Shown here: one piece after another, positions 35,730 to 45,957 of the stretch
How the letters are laid out: every line of letters starts with the position of its first letter
Position numbering within the stretch: the first letter of the stretch is position 1
Source: Gluconacetobacter dulcium
Lineage (GTDB): Bacteria > Pseudomonadota > Alphaproteobacteria > Acetobacterales > Acetobacteraceae
Assembly: GCF_014174165.1 (NCBI RefSeq)
Contig: NZ_JABEQN010000003.1
Coordinates: 186,001-250,000 of the forward strand
Length of the DNA stretch: 64,000 bases
Reading direction: 5' to 3'
Translations under genes and position numbers: made by a program
The notes under the pieces: generated by a model
Told to the model about the DNA's origin: nothing
Database searches by the model: none
The model's input: the letters and a program-made list of their open reading frames with translations, nothing else

Positions 35730-36236
35730 ATGGCCACCCAGGAGAAGACGCTATCCGATGCGTTCTATGAAACGCTGAAGGACATTTACTTTGCCGAGAA
35801 GCAGATCCTGAAGGCCCTCAAGAGATCCGTCCGCGCCGCCCAGGCGCCGGATCTCAAGAAGGCATTCGAAACCCACGCCACCGAAACCACCCGCCATGTC
35901 GAGCGGCTGAATGAGGTGTTCGGACTGATCGGCAAGGCGCCGCGCAGCAAGACCTGCGAGGCGACACAGGGCATCCTGGCGGAAATGGAGGAAGACCTCG
36001 AAACATTCGGCTCCACCGAGGCGGCGGACGCGGTCCTGATCGGCTGCGCTCAAGCCATCGAGCATTACGAAATCTCCCGCTACGGCACGCTCAAAGCCTG
36101 GGCTGCCACGCTCGGGCTTACGGAAGCAGAAGAATTGCTGTCCGAGACACTCGAAGAGGAGAAGCGGACCGACGCCCTCCTCATCGCAATCGCCGAGCGC
36201 GAGAGCAATCCGGAAGCGGCCCTCCAGCCGACATGA
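35730..36236 (+). CDS. YciE-like ferritin-fold protein (DUF892)
   Basis: A 168-aa all-helical protein of the YciE/DUF892 family, a ferritin-like four-helix bundle with two metal-binding Glu/His sites. Motifs in order: FYETLKDIYFAEKQILKAL near residue 11, FETHATETTRHVERLNEVF near 46, GCAQAIEHYEISRYGTLKAW near 105 and LLSETLEEEKRTDALL near 135. The conserved EKQ, ETxxH, EHYE and EEE acidic/His positions fit a di-iron centre. The ribosome site AAAGGAATT precedes ATG. These proteins are induced by general or osmotic stress in enteric bacteria. It has no clear operon partner here. Confidence 0.92.
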   Translation: MATQEKTLSDAFYETLKDIYFAEKQILKALKRSVRAAQAPDLKKAFETHATETTRHVERLNEVFGLIGKAPRSKTCEATQGILAEMEEDLETFGSTEAADAVLIGCAQAIEHYEISRYGTLKAWAATLGLTEAEELLSETLEEEKRTDALLIAIAERESNPEAALQPT

Positions 36237-36565
36237 CACGACCTGCCGGCGAAGCCTTCCATTCCTCGCGCCCCCAACGGTGGGCGAACGGGATGGAAGG
36301 TGCGCCGCACGGGTTGCCGAGACGCTAAAATTCATGCTGATCGCTCGTATGTGACAAACCTCCGATCCCTGCCGGCGGCTATATATCTGTTGATGGGCAG
36401 CCATGCCCCACGCGACGGTTCCACACCCCGGATCATGGAAAGATGGCGCTTGATACATTCCTGGAGGCGTAAGGGACCGCGCGGCGCCCGAAGAAGACGG
36501 CCGACGGAGATGCCGACCTGCGGGGCATTCCCACCGGATCAGCTACAAGCCCGCACCATCCGCTC
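36237..36565. other. Intergenic region upstream of the RND efflux operon
   Basis: 329 bp containing the promoter region of the efflux operon. The stretch near 36340-36400 is relatively AT-rich (CTATATATCTG), but I cannot define -35/-10 elements with confidence. No adjacent regulator gene of the TetR/MarR kind is present. Confidence 0.35.
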
Positions 36566-39500
36566 ATGAACGCCATCGTCCGGCTGGCGCTCGCACGGCC
36601 CTACACCTTCGTGGTCATGGCGATCCTGATCGTGATTGCCGGCGTGCTGTCGGCCATCCGTACGCCCAAGGACATCTTTCCCACTATCAGCATCCCGGTG
36701 GTCGCAGTCGCATGGACCTATACCAATCTCTCGCCGCAGGACATGTCGGGCCGCATCCAGCTTCCTTTCCAGCGCGCGCTGACAACGACGGTCAATGATA
36801 TCGAGCATATCGAAGGTCAGGCGCTGACCGGGATCGGAATCACCAAGGTCTTCTTCCAGCCCGGCGCCGATATCCGCCTCGCCAACGCTCAGGTCACCGC
36901 CATTGCGCAGACGCTGCTGCGCCAGCTTCCACTCGGCACGACCCCACCGCTGATCCTCAACTACAACGCCTCCACCGTGCCGATCCTTCAGCTCGGCCTG
37001 TCGGGCACGGGGCTGACCGAACAGCAGCTCTATGATTTCGGGTTCAATTTTATCCGCACCCGGCTGGTGATGGTGCCCGGCGCCGCCATCCCCTTCCCCA
37101 CTGGCGGACGGGTGCGGCAGATCCAGATGGATCTCAACCCCAGCCAGTTGCAGGCGCGGGGCGTCTCCGGCCTGGACGTGGCCAATGCCCTGTCCGTCCA
37201 GACCCAGATCACACCCGCCGGATTCGTGAAAATCGGCGAATATCAGTATAACCTCCGGCTCAACAACGCCCCGCTCTCGGTCGAACAGCTCAACATGCTG
37301 CCGATAAGAACGGTGAATGGCGCCGTGGTCCGTATTCGCGACGTGGCCCATGTGCGCGACGGCGCGCTGCCGCAGCAGAATATCGTCCATGTCGACGGCC
37401 AGCGCTCGGCCTTGCTGACGGTGCTGAAATCGGGCGAGACCTCTACCATCGCCATCGTCCAGGGCATCCGCGACACGATCCCCGATGCCCGGCGCGGCCT
37501 GCCAGCCCAGTTGAAGATCACGCCGGTCAACGACCAGTCGCTGTTCGTCAAGGCCGCCGTCAGCGGCGTGCTGCGCGAGGGTGCAATCGCGGCGGGGCTG
37601 ACCAGCCTGATGATCCTGCTCTTTCTCGGCTCGTGGCGCTCCACCCTGATCGTCGCCACGTCGATCCCGCTTTCGATCCTGGGCGCCATCGCTCTCCTGT
37701 CGGTCCTCGGCCAGACGCTGAACGTCATGACGCTGGGCGGCCTCGCCCTGGCCGTCGGCATCCTGGTCGACGAAGCGACGGTCACGATCGAAAATATCGA
37801 GCGCCATCTGGAAATGGGCAAGGACGTGCACGCCTCCATCATCGACGGATCGGGCGAGATCATCGTTCCGGCCTTCCTGTCGCTGCTGTGCATCTGCATC
37901 GTCTTCGTGCCGATGTTCTATCTGCCGGGTGTTTCGGGCTTCCTCTTCGTGCCGATGGCGCTGTCGGTGATGTTCGCGATGACGATGTCCTTCATCCTCT
38001 CGCGCACGCTGGTCCCCACCATGGCCATGTTCCTGCTGCGTGCCCACAGTCATGAAAGCAAGCCGGCCGGCGGCCTGTTCACCCGCTTCCAGCAGGGGTT
38101 CGAACGGCGCTTCGCCGCCTTTCGTGAGCGATACGGCGCGGTGCTGGAAGCCGTGCTGGCACATCGCGGCCGCTTCGTCGCCCTCTTCCTCGGCTTTGCC
38201 GTCCTCAGCCTGGCCTTCCTCCCCTTCCTCGGGCGTAATTTCTTCCCCCAGGTCGATGCCGGCGCGATGACGCTGCATGTGCGCGGCCCGGTGGGCATGC
38301 GGATCGAGGAAACCGCCGCCCTGTTCCTCGACGTCGAGAAAGCGATCCGCGCGCGCATCCCGGTGGAGGAGGTGCTGTCGATCGCCGACATGATCGGCCT
38401 GCCGAACAGCGCCATCAACGTCTCCTACAGCGCCTCCGGCACCATCGGCCCCGAGGACGGCGACATCCTGATCGCCCTGAAGGAGAACCATCACGCCACC
38501 CAACGCTATATCCGCCGCCTGCGTGCCGAACTGCCCCGCCTGTTCCCGCAGGCGAGCTTCGCCTTCCTGCCGTCCGACATCACCAGCCAGATCCTCAATT
38601 TCGGCGCCCCGGCCCCGATCGACGTCCAGGTCAGCGGCCCGCACCCGGATGAAACACGGCAGTTCGCCGAACTTGTCCTGCGGGAAATCCGCCACATCGA
38701 CGGGCTGGTCGATGCCCGGATCCAGCAGCCCGCCAACTATCCCGAACTGCGTTTCGAGGTCGACCGCACCCGTATCAACCAGCTTGGCCTGACCGAGGGC
38801 GACGTTACCAGCAGCATCGCGACCTCCATCGCCGGCACGTCCCAGACCGCGCCGCTGTACTGGCTGAACCCGCAGAACAACGTGACCTACCCGATCGCGG
38901 TCCAGATGCCGGAATACCGCATCGGTGCCCTTTCGGACGTGATCGGCCTGCCCGTAACCGGCACGGGCGCCCAGGCAACCCGCCCCCAGGTGCTGGGCGC
39001 ATTGGGCACGATCACGCGCGGCACAACATCGCCCGTCGAAGGGCAATACAACATCCGCCCGCTGATCGACGTCTTCGCCGGCAATGACGGCCGCGACCTC
39101 GGCGCCGTCGCGTCCGAGGTGCAAGAGGTGCTGACCCGTCTGGAGCACCAGCGCCCGGCAACGGTCACAGTCACGCTGCGCGGGCAGTACCAATCCATGA
39201 ACACCGCCTTCACCGGCCTGGGTGCCGGGCTGCTGGGCGCGATTGTGCTGATCTACCTGCTGATCGTCGTCAATTTCCAGAGCTGGACCGATCCCTGCAT
39301 CATCATCCTCGCCCTGCCGGCGGCGCTGGCGGGGATCTGCTGGATGCTGTTCGCCACCGGTACGCCGCTATCGGTCCCGGCCCTTACCGGTGCGATCATG
39401 TGCATGGGGGTGGCAACCGCCAATTCCATCCTCGTCATCGCTTTCTGCCGCGAGCAGCTCGACGAACATGGCGATGCGCTGCGAGCGGCGCTGACGGCCG

Positions 39501-39736
39501 GCAAGACCCGCCTGCGGCCCGTGCTGATGACCGCGCTGGCCATGGTCATCGGCATGCTGCCCATGGCTATGGGTTTCGGCGAGGGCGGCGAGCAGAACGC
39601 CCCCCTCGGCCGCGCCGTCGTCGGCGGTCTGGTCTTCGCCACCTGTGCCTCGCTGTTCTTCGTGCCGACCCTGTTCGCGATCATCTACGAACGACGCGCG
39701 CGGCTGGCCACGCGGGGAGCCTCGGCCCATGCCTGA
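36566..39736 (+). CDS. RND efflux pump, inner-membrane permease
   Basis: Trimeric proton-driven RND exporter of the AcrB/HAE-1 superfamily, 1056 aa, with 12 transmembrane helices and two periplasmic porter domains. Landmarks are ARPYTFVVMAILIVIAGVL at the N-terminus, PTISIPVVAVAWTYTNLSPQ, the loop FFQPGADIRLANAQV near 97 and FVPTLFAIIYERR at the end. Proton-relay positions are atypical: TM4 reads VDEATVTIEN (Asp402, Glu403) where AcrB has Asp-Asp, and TM10 reads GVATANSIL, so Ala952 occupies the place of the usual lysine. First gene of the operon; its stop overlaps the adaptor start by 8 nt. Substrate is unknown; no metal-RND signature is seen. Confidence 0.93.
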   Translation: MNAIVRLALARPYTFVVMAILIVIAGVLSAIRTPKDIFPTISIPVVAVAWTYTNLSPQDMSGRIQLPFQRALTTTVNDIEHIEGQALTGIGITKVFFQPGADIRLANAQVTAIAQTLLRQLPLGTTPPLILNYNASTVPILQLGLSGTGLTEQQLYDFGFNFIRTRLVMVPGAAIPFPTGGRVRQIQMDLNPSQLQARGVSGLDVANALSVQTQITPAGFVKIGEYQYNLRLNNAPLSVEQLNMLPIRTVNGAVVRIRDVAHVRDGALPQQNIVHVDGQRSALLTVLKSGETSTIAIVQGIRDTIPDARRGLPAQLKITPVNDQSLFVKAAVSGVLREGAIAAGLTSLMILLFLGSWRSTLIVATSIPLSILGAIALLSVLGQTLNVMTLGGLALAVGILVDEATVTIENIERHLEMGKDVHASIIDGSGEIIVPAFLSLLCICIVFVPMFYLPGVSGFLFVPMALSVMFAMTMSFILSRTLVPTMAMFLLRAHSHESKPAGGLFTRFQQGFERRFAAFRERYGAVLEAVLAHRGRFVALFLGFAVLSLAFLPFLGRNFFPQVDAGAMTLHVRGPVGMRIEETAALFLDVEKAIRARIPVEEVLSIADMIGLPNSAINVSYSASGTIGPEDGDILIALKENHHATQRYIRRLRAELPRLFPQASFAFLPSDITSQILNFGAPAPIDVQVSGPHPDETRQFAELVLREIRHIDGLVDARIQQPANYPELRFEVDRTRINQLGLTEGDVTSSIATSIAGTSQTAPLYWLNPQNNVTYPIAVQMPEYRIGALSDVIGLPVTGTGAQATRPQVLGALGTITRGTTSPVEGQYNIRPLIDVFAGNDGRDLGAVASEVQEVLTRLEHQRPATVTVTLRGQYQSMNTAFTGLGAGLLGAIVLIYLLIVVNFQSWTDPCIIILALPAALAGICWMLFATGTPLSVPALTGAIMCMGVATANSILVIAFCREQLDEHGDALRAALTAGKTRLRPVLMTALAMVIGMLPMAMGFGEGGEQNAPLGRAVVGGLVFATCASLFFVPTLFAIIYERRARLATRGASAHA

Positions 39737-40916
39737 CCCCGCACCAGGGACGATACAGGGCGACCGGCCCCAGCCCCGGCTCGGCCGGTTCGTGCTGATC
39801 GCGGGCGCGGTCTTCGCGCTGGTCCTGGTGGCAGGCACGCTTCTGCGCCTCCATGCCCGCCACCTGCTTCATGCATCGACACAAGCCGCCGCCATCCCGA
39901 CAGTGAGCATCGTCCACCCTGGCGGCATGGCAACGGACAGGCTGGTCCTGCCCGGCCGGTTGCAGGCCTGGTACAGCGCGCCAGTCTATGCGCGGACCAA
40001 CGGCTATCTCCGGCGCTGGTACGTCGATATCGGAGAAAAAGTGCAGGAAGGGCAGTTACTGGCGGAGATCGACACACCGGACGTCGACCAGCAGCTCGCC
40101 GCCGCCCGCGCCGCGCTGGCGACCCGCACCGCCCAGCGCGACCTCGCCGGAATCACCACCCGCCGCTGGGACCGCCTCAACGCGCAGAACGCGGTCTCGC
40201 AACAGGAAACCGACGAACGAAGAGGCAATTTCGCCGCTAGCGAAGCCATGCGCCACGAGGCGGCGGCGGATGTGGAGCGGCTGCAAACCCTCTCCGGCTT
40301 CAAGCATATCGTGGCGCCGTTCGCCGGCGTGGTCACCAGCCGCGCCACCGACATCGGCGCGCTGATCGCCGCCGGCACCGCGGCGGCGCAGCCGCTCTTC
40401 ACCGTCTCCGATGTCGTCCGGTTACGGCTCTATGTCAGCGTCCCCCAGACCTATGCCGCGAGAATGCAGGACGGCATGGTGGTCGCGTTCACGGTGCCCG
40501 ACTATCCCGGCCGAACCTTTCAGGCCCACCTCATTCATTCCTCGGACGCGGTCGATCCCCAATCCGGCGCGATGCTGGTGCAGCTTGTCTACGATAATGG
40601 CGAAAACCTGCTGAAACCGGGTGCCTATGCCCAGATCGCCTTCACCTTCCCCGGCACCGATCCGAGCAGGGGCACCGATCTCGTCCGCGTGCCCGCCAGC
40701 AGCCTGCTGTTCCGACGCAATGGCACGACCGTCGCCCTGATGGATTCCAGCCACCATGTCAAAATCCAGCCCATCACCATCGTAACCGATTTCGGCACCG
40801 AACTCGCGGTCACGGGTCTGCCGCCACAAAGCGCCGTCATCGACAATCCCAGGGACGATCTGCGCGACGGCGATGCCGTCGAACCGCGGGAACCGGAGCA
40901 CCCGCATGGCGCCTGA
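39729..40916 (+). CDS. RND efflux periplasmic adaptor (MFP)
   Basis: Membrane-fusion protein joining the RND permease to the outer-membrane channel, 395 aa. One N-terminal anchor helix (FVLIAGAVFALVLVAGTLL at about 21-39) precedes the beta-barrel and lipoyl domains: LPGRLQAWYSAPVYARTNGY, GEKVQEGQLLAEIDTPDVDQ, then a helical hairpin of about 65 residues and the second lipoyl half IVAPFAGVVTSRATDIGALI. Start ATG 39729 overlaps the permease stop; an upstream frame extension to 39645 would enter the permease gene. Followed by the outer-membrane factor with an 11-nt overlap. Confidence 0.92.
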   Translation: MPDPAPGTIQGDRPQPRLGRFVLIAGAVFALVLVAGTLLRLHARHLLHASTQAAAIPTVSIVHPGGMATDRLVLPGRLQAWYSAPVYARTNGYLRRWYVDIGEKVQEGQLLAEIDTPDVDQQLAAARAALATRTAQRDLAGITTRRWDRLNAQNAVSQQETDERRGNFAASEAMRHEAAADVERLQTLSGFKHIVAPFAGVVTSRATDIGALIAAGTAAAQPLFTVSDVVRLRLYVSVPQTYAARMQDGMVVAFTVPDYPGRTFQAHLIHSSDAVDPQSGAMLVQLVYDNGENLLKPGAYAQIAFTFPGTDPSRGTDLVRVPASSLLFRRNGTTVALMDSSHHVKIQPITIVTDFGTELAVTGLPPQSAVIDNPRDDLRDGDAVEPREPEHPHGA

Positions 40917-42399
40917 GCGCCGGCGTTTGTCCCGAGCACGGGTGACAGGGGCAATTTTTCCCGGCCGGGTGCAGGGCGGCCCCCTGCTTCTGACCCTCAC
41001 CCTGCTCGCCGGCTGCGACCTGGCCCCGCATTACCAGCCCCCGTCGTCCCCCACCCTGCCCACCACCTTCAAGGAAACCGGCCCCTGGACCCCGGCCCAC
41101 CCGTCTGACGCATCGGCGCGCCAGGATTGGTGGACGATCATGGCCGACACCCGACTGAACGATCTGGAAGCCCGGATCGAACTTGGCAGCCCGCAACTCG
41201 CGGCGGCAGTCGCGCGATATGATCAGGCCCGCGCCCTGGTGCGACGCGCGCGCGCCGAATTCTTTCCCCAGATCGACGCGTCCTCCAGCGCCGAGCGCGA
41301 GCGGGCCGTCCTTCCCCAGACCGGCAATTATTTCGATTATCGTACATACAGGGCTGGGGGCACCGTCTCGTGGGAGCCCGACATCTGGGGCCGCATCCGC
41401 AACCTCGTCGCCGCCGCGCGGTCCGAGGCCCAGGCCAGCGCCGACGATCTGGCCGGCATGCGCCTCAGCCTGGAAGCCGAACTGGCCGAGGATTATTTCC
41501 AGTTACGCGGACTGGATGCCCGGATCGACGTGCTGCGGCGCACGGTCAGCGCCTACCAGGCGGCATTGAACCTGACCACGACGCGCTTTAGTGGCGGCGC
41601 CGCCAGCGAACTCGATGTCGGCCGAGCCCGCACCCAACTGGCCTCCGTACAGTCCGAACTGGACCAGCAGGTGGCCAATCGCGCCCTGACCGAACATGCC
41701 ATCGCGGTACTGATCGGCGAGGAACCCTCCCTTTTCTCGCTCCCGCCGGTCAGCACGCTGGACCCGGTCCCGGTCATTCCCACCACGGCCCCGTCTGCCC
41801 TGCTGCAACGCCGGCCGGATGTCGCCGCCGCCGAGCGGCATATGGCGGCGGCCAACGCACGCATCGGCATCGCGCGGGCGGCTTTCTTCCCCGCCATTAC
41901 CCTCGGCGCCTCGGGCGGATCGGCGACGACGACCGGCATGCTCATCTCCTCCGGCACAGGCGTCTGGGCACTCGGCCCGGCACTGGCCACACTGGCGGTC
42001 TTCGACGGCGGCCGGCGCTTCGCCGATCTGGCGGCCATGCACGCCGCCTATGCCGAAATGGCCGCGAATTACCGGCAAACATCCCTCACGGCCTTCCGCG
42101 AGGTCGAAGATCAGCTTGCCCTGCTCAACCATCTGGCCGACGCCTCCGCGCGACAGGAGGAAGCCGTTACCGCCGCCGCCCGCACCAACCAGTTGGCGAC
42201 GATCCAGTATCGCGAAGGCGCGGTGGATTATCTTCAGGTCGTCATCGCCCAGACAGCGGAACTTCAGGCACGCGAGGGCATGATCGCCATCGTCACCCGC
42301 CGCCTGGTCGCGGGGATCGACCTCGTGCGGGCCATGGGTGGCGGATGGCGGGCGGGGCAAGCGGCCAGTCCGCCATCCCCCACCCTGCGACTTCGTTAA
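40906..42399 (+). CDS. RND efflux outer-membrane factor (OprM/NodT type)
   Basis: TolC-like outer-membrane channel lipoprotein of the NodT family, 497 aa. A signal peptide ends in the lipobox LAGC with Cys37 the lipidation site, followed by DLAPHYQPP typical of this family. Two OEP repeats follow with motifs YDQARALVRRARAEFFPQI, SWEPDIWGRIRN, RRPDVAAAERHMAAANARIG and YREGAVDYLQVVIAQ. Start ATG 40906 has GGAG 8 nt upstream; an earlier in-frame start at 40873 lies inside the adaptor. Last gene of the three-gene efflux operon. It ends 220 nt before nuoA. Confidence 0.93.
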   Translation: MAPERRRLSRARVTGAIFPGRVQGGPLLLTLTLLAGCDLAPHYQPPSSPTLPTTFKETGPWTPAHPSDASARQDWWTIMADTRLNDLEARIELGSPQLAAAVARYDQARALVRRARAEFFPQIDASSSAERERAVLPQTGNYFDYRTYRAGGTVSWEPDIWGRIRNLVAAARSEAQASADDLAGMRLSLEAELAEDYFQLRGLDARIDVLRRTVSAYQAALNLTTTRFSGGAASELDVGRARTQLASVQSELDQQVANRALTEHAIAVLIGEEPSLFSLPPVSTLDPVPVIPTTAPSALLQRRPDVAAAERHMAAANARIGIARAAFFPAITLGASGGSATTTGMLISSGTGVWALGPALATLAVFDGGRRFADLAAMHAAYAEMAANYRQTSLTAFREVEDQLALLNHLADASARQEEAVTAAARTNQLATIQYREGAVDYLQVVIAQTAELQAREGMIAIVTRRLVAGIDLVRAMGGGWRAGQAASPPSPTLRLR

Positions 42400-42622
42400 A
42401 TCGCCGTTAAAGATTGCCCGGCCAGCAACCCGGTCTCCGCGCCCCACGTTCAGCCGGCATAGCGCGTTATGGTTCGAACAGACCGTTTCCAGAAAAAGAA
42501 CGCAGGCCGCAACCTGCACCGATCAGTTCCCGACCCAGAATAGATATTTTCAGAACAGCCCCTGAGCGATCCCAACACCGACGCACGCGGCATCGCCACT
42601 CCCGGTAGCCGCGACCAACCCG

Positions 42623-43039
42623 ATGGTCTCGTCCATGTGTAGCTTCTGTGTGCTGCATCCGTTGATGCTTTACGCCATCGCCATTGCGGTGCTGCTGTCG
42701 GTGATGCTGGCCCTGGCATCCGTCACCGGCAACCGCCGGGTCGGGGCGGCCCGTGGCGCGTCGATGAACCTGCCGTTCGAATCCGGCATCCTGCCCGTGG
42801 GTTCGGCCCATCTGCGCCTGCCGGTGCAATATTACCTGATCGCCGTGTTTTTCGTGATCTTCGATGCCGAGGCGGTCTTCCTGTTCTCATGGGCCACGGT
42901 GGTGCGGCAGGCCGGGTGGCAGGGCTACGCCGCGGTGGTTCTATTCCTTGGCTTCCTGGCCGTCGCGCTGGCCTATCTGTGGCGCAGCGGTGGCCTGGAA
43001 TGGGGCCCGACGCAACGACTGACCCGAAAGGTACTCTAG
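42623..43039 (+). CDS. nuoA: NADH-quinone oxidoreductase subunit A
   Basis: Small membrane subunit of complex I, 138 aa, with three transmembrane helices. Conserved features are [20 protein letters not shown] and [16 protein letters not shown], containing the acidic residues that line the quinone/proton channel entry. First gene of the 13-gene nuo operon. The ATG at 42623 lacks a clear Shine-Dalgarno; ATG 42635 is an alternative. It is followed after 1 nt by nuoB. Confidence 0.94.
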   Translation: MVSSMCSFCVLHPLMLYAIAIAVLLSVMLALASVTGNRRVGAARGASMNLPFESGILPVGSAHLRLPVQYYLIAVFFVIFDAEAVFLFSWATVVRQAGWQGYAAVVLFLGFLAVALAYLWRSGGLEWGPTQRLTRKVL

Positions 43040-43040
43040 C

Positions 43041-43682
<642 letters not shown>

Positions 43683-43691
43683 ACGGAGGCG

Positions 43692-45476
43692 ATGATGATC
43701 GTGGCCACCCCACCCCGGCCGGCCGATCTTCGCACGTCCGAAACCATGTTCGAACAATTGGCGCATGCCCCCGCGCCGGTGATCCTGGCCATCGAGCCCA
43801 CGCGCGACGGCGTCCCGACGGTGTGGATCGTGCGGCAGGACGTGCATGCGGCACTCGCCCGCCTGAAACAGCCGGACACGGCGCTCCGCATGCTGCTCGA
43901 TCTCACGGTGATCGACGAGCGCGAACGCAGGCATCGCGGTAGCCAGCCCCCATCCGCCTTCACCCTGGTCTATCACCTGCTCTCGTTCGCCAACGCGGGT
44001 GACGAACTGCGCGTGAAAGTCCCCCTGCCGGAAGACCGCCCGCACGCCCCCACCATCAGCGACCTGTGGCCGAACGCGAACTGGTACGAATGCGAAGCCT
44101 GGGATCTGTTCGGCATCGTCTTCGACGACCACCCGTTCCTGCGCCGCATCCTGACGCCCCCCACATGGACCGGCCACCCCCTGCGCAAGGACCATTACGC
44201 CCGCGCCACCGAAATGCCGCCCTACAGCCTGACCGAGGACGCGGAAAAGCGCGAGCAGGAAGCCCTGCGCTTCGACCCCGGCCAATGGGGCATGCGCCGG
44301 CATTCGGCGAACACCGATTTCATGTTTCTCAATCTCGGCCCCAATCACCCCAGCGTGCACGGTGTCTTCCGCATCGTGCTGCAACTGGAGGGCGAGCGGA
44401 TCGTCGATGCCGTGCCCGATATCGGCTTCCACCATCGCGGCGCCGAGAAGATGGGCGAGCGCCAATCCTGGCACAGCTACATCCCCTATACCGATCGCGT
44501 CGACTATCTGGGCGGCGTGATGAACAATTTCCCCTATGTCATGGCGGTGGAAACACTGGCCGGCATCCAGGTTCCGCCCCGCGCGCAGATGATCCGCGTG
44601 ATGTTGGCCGAACTGTTCCGTATCGCCAGCCACCTGGTCTTCTACGGCACCATGAGCCAGGACGTGGGCCAGCTTTCGCCCGTGTTCTACATGTTCACCG
44701 ACCGCGAGCGGGTGTTCGAGATTATCGAATCCATCTGCGGTTTTCGCATGCATCCGGCCTTCTTCCGCATCGGCGGCGTGGCGATGGACCTGCCCGTGGG
44801 CTGGGACGGCCTGATCCGCACGTTCCTCGACTACCTGCCCAAACGCCTCGACGAGTACGAGAAAATGGTGATGCGCAATGGTATTTTCCGCGCACGCACC
44901 AAGGGGGTGGGCGCCTACACGCTGCGCGAGGCGATCGAATGGGGCGTCACCGGCCCTGGTCTGCGCGCCTGCGGCCTGGAATGGGATTACCGCCGCCAGG
45001 CCCCCTATGCCTGCTACGACCAGCTCGCATTCGATATCCCGACTGCCACGAACGGCGATTGCTACGACCGCGTGGTGGTGCATATCGCCGAAATCCGCCA
45101 GAGCCTGCGCATCGTCCGCCAGTGCGTCGACAACATGGCGGCCGGCCCGATCAAGGCGGACCACCCGCTCACCACGCCGCCGCCCAGGGCGCGGACGATG
45201 CACGACATCGAAACCCTGATCCATCATTTCCTGAACGTGAGCTGGGGCCCGGTCATTCCGCCCGGCGAGGCGCGCGGCTGCGTGGAAGCCACCAAGGGGC
45301 TCAACCAGTATCATCTGATCAGCGACGGCGGCACCATGTCCTACCGCACCCGCATCCGCACCCCGTCCTTCCCGCATTTGCAGATGATCCCGCTGATCAG
45401 CCGCGGCGCCATGATCGCCGACCTGATCGCCATCATCGGCAGCATCGATTTCGTGATGGCCGATGTCGACCGCTGA
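43692..45476 (+). CDS. nuoCD: NADH-quinone oxidoreductase fused subunits C and D
   Basis: Fused NuoC-NuoD, 594 aa, as in E. coli. The NuoC part (about 1-190) ends with [20 protein letters not shown] and GHPLRKD; the NuoD part begins after about residue 200 with [20 protein letters not shown] and continues with the quinone-site region [12 protein letters not shown], and [15 protein letters not shown] near 420. The D part forms the ubiquinone pocket with NuoB. In most alphaproteobacteria nuoC and nuoD are separate genes, so the fusion is notable. The start is the first of two adjacent ATGs (42-type context GGAGGCGATG). It overlaps nuoE by 14 nt. Confidence 0.97.
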   Translation: MMIVATPPRPADLRTSETMFEQLAHAPAPVILAIEPTRDGVPTVWIVRQDVHAALARLKQPDTALRMLLDLTVIDERERRHRGSQPPSAFTLVYHLLSFANAGDELRVKVPLPEDRPHAPTISDLWPNANWYECEAWDLFGIVFDDHPFLRRILTPPTWTGHPLRKDHYARATEMPPYSLTEDAEKREQEALRFDPGQWGMRRHSANTDFMFLNLGPNHPSVHGVFRIVLQLEGERIVDAVPDIGFHHRGAEKMGERQSWHSYIPYTDRVDYLGGVMNNFPYVMAVETLAGIQVPPRAQMIRVMLAELFRIASHLVFYGTMSQDVGQLSPVFYMFTDRERVFEIIESICGFRMHPAFFRIGGVAMDLPVGWDGLIRTFLDYLPKRLDEYEKMVMRNGIFRARTKGVGAYTLREAIEWGVTGPGLRACGLEWDYRRQAPYACYDQLAFDIPTATNGDCYDRVVVHIAEIRQSLRIVRQCVDNMAAGPIKADHPLTTPPPRARTMHDIETLIHHFLNVSWGPVIPPGEARGCVEATKGLNQYHLISDGGTMSYRTRIRTPSFPHLQMIPLISRGAMIADLIAIIGSIDFVMADVDR

Positions 45477-45957
45477 CACGCCCCTCCCCGCCGAGTTGCG
45501 GGCGCGGATCGCCGATCTGGCGCGCACCGAACACCAGCCCCGCGCGGCCTCGGTTTCCGCCCTTACGATGGTGCAGGAGCGGTTCGGCTGGGTCAGCGAC
45601 GCGCACCTGCTCGAAACCGCGTCCCTGCTGGGCATGTCGCCGGCCGATCTCGACGGCATCGCCACCTATTTCAACCTGATCTTCCGCCGCCCGGTGGGAC
45701 GGCACGTCATCATGCTGTGCGACAGCGTCTCGTGCTGGATCATGGGCCGCGACACGGTCTGCGCGCGCCTGCAAGCCCGGCTGGGCATCCGGCCGGGCGA
45801 AACCACGCCGGACGGCGCGGTCACGCTGCTGCCCATCGTCTGTCTGGGCCATTGCGACCACGCGCCGGCCATGCTGGTGGACCGCACCCTGCATGGCGAC
45901 CTGGACGCCGAAACGGCGGAACGGCTGGCCGACGGCCTGCGAGGGGCGGCATCATGA
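45463..45957 (+). CDS. nuoE: NADH-quinone oxidoreductase subunit E
   Basis: Thioredoxin-fold [2Fe-2S] subunit of the NADH dehydrogenase module, 164 aa. The cluster N1a ligands are Cys86 and Cys91 (MLCDSVSCW) and Cys127 and Cys131 (VCLGHC). VQERFGWVS near residue 37 is another family mark. It binds NuoF. The start overlaps nuoCD; the stop overlaps the nuoF start codon (ATGA), which indicates coupled translation. Confidence 0.95.
   Translation: MSTADTPLPAELRARIADLARTEHQPRAASVSALTMVQERFGWVSDAHLLETASLLGMSPADLDGIATYFNLIFRRPVGRHVIMLCDSVSCWIMGRDTVCARLQARLGIRPGETTPDGAVTLLPIVCLGHCDHAPAMLVDRTLHGDLDAETAERLADGLRGAAS

Noticed and set aside
36539-39193. 884-aa open frame on the minus strand opposite the RND permease
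   Set aside because: It is a by-product of GC-rich codons in the real gene; the protein is His/Asp/Arg/Gln-rich low complexity without any domain.
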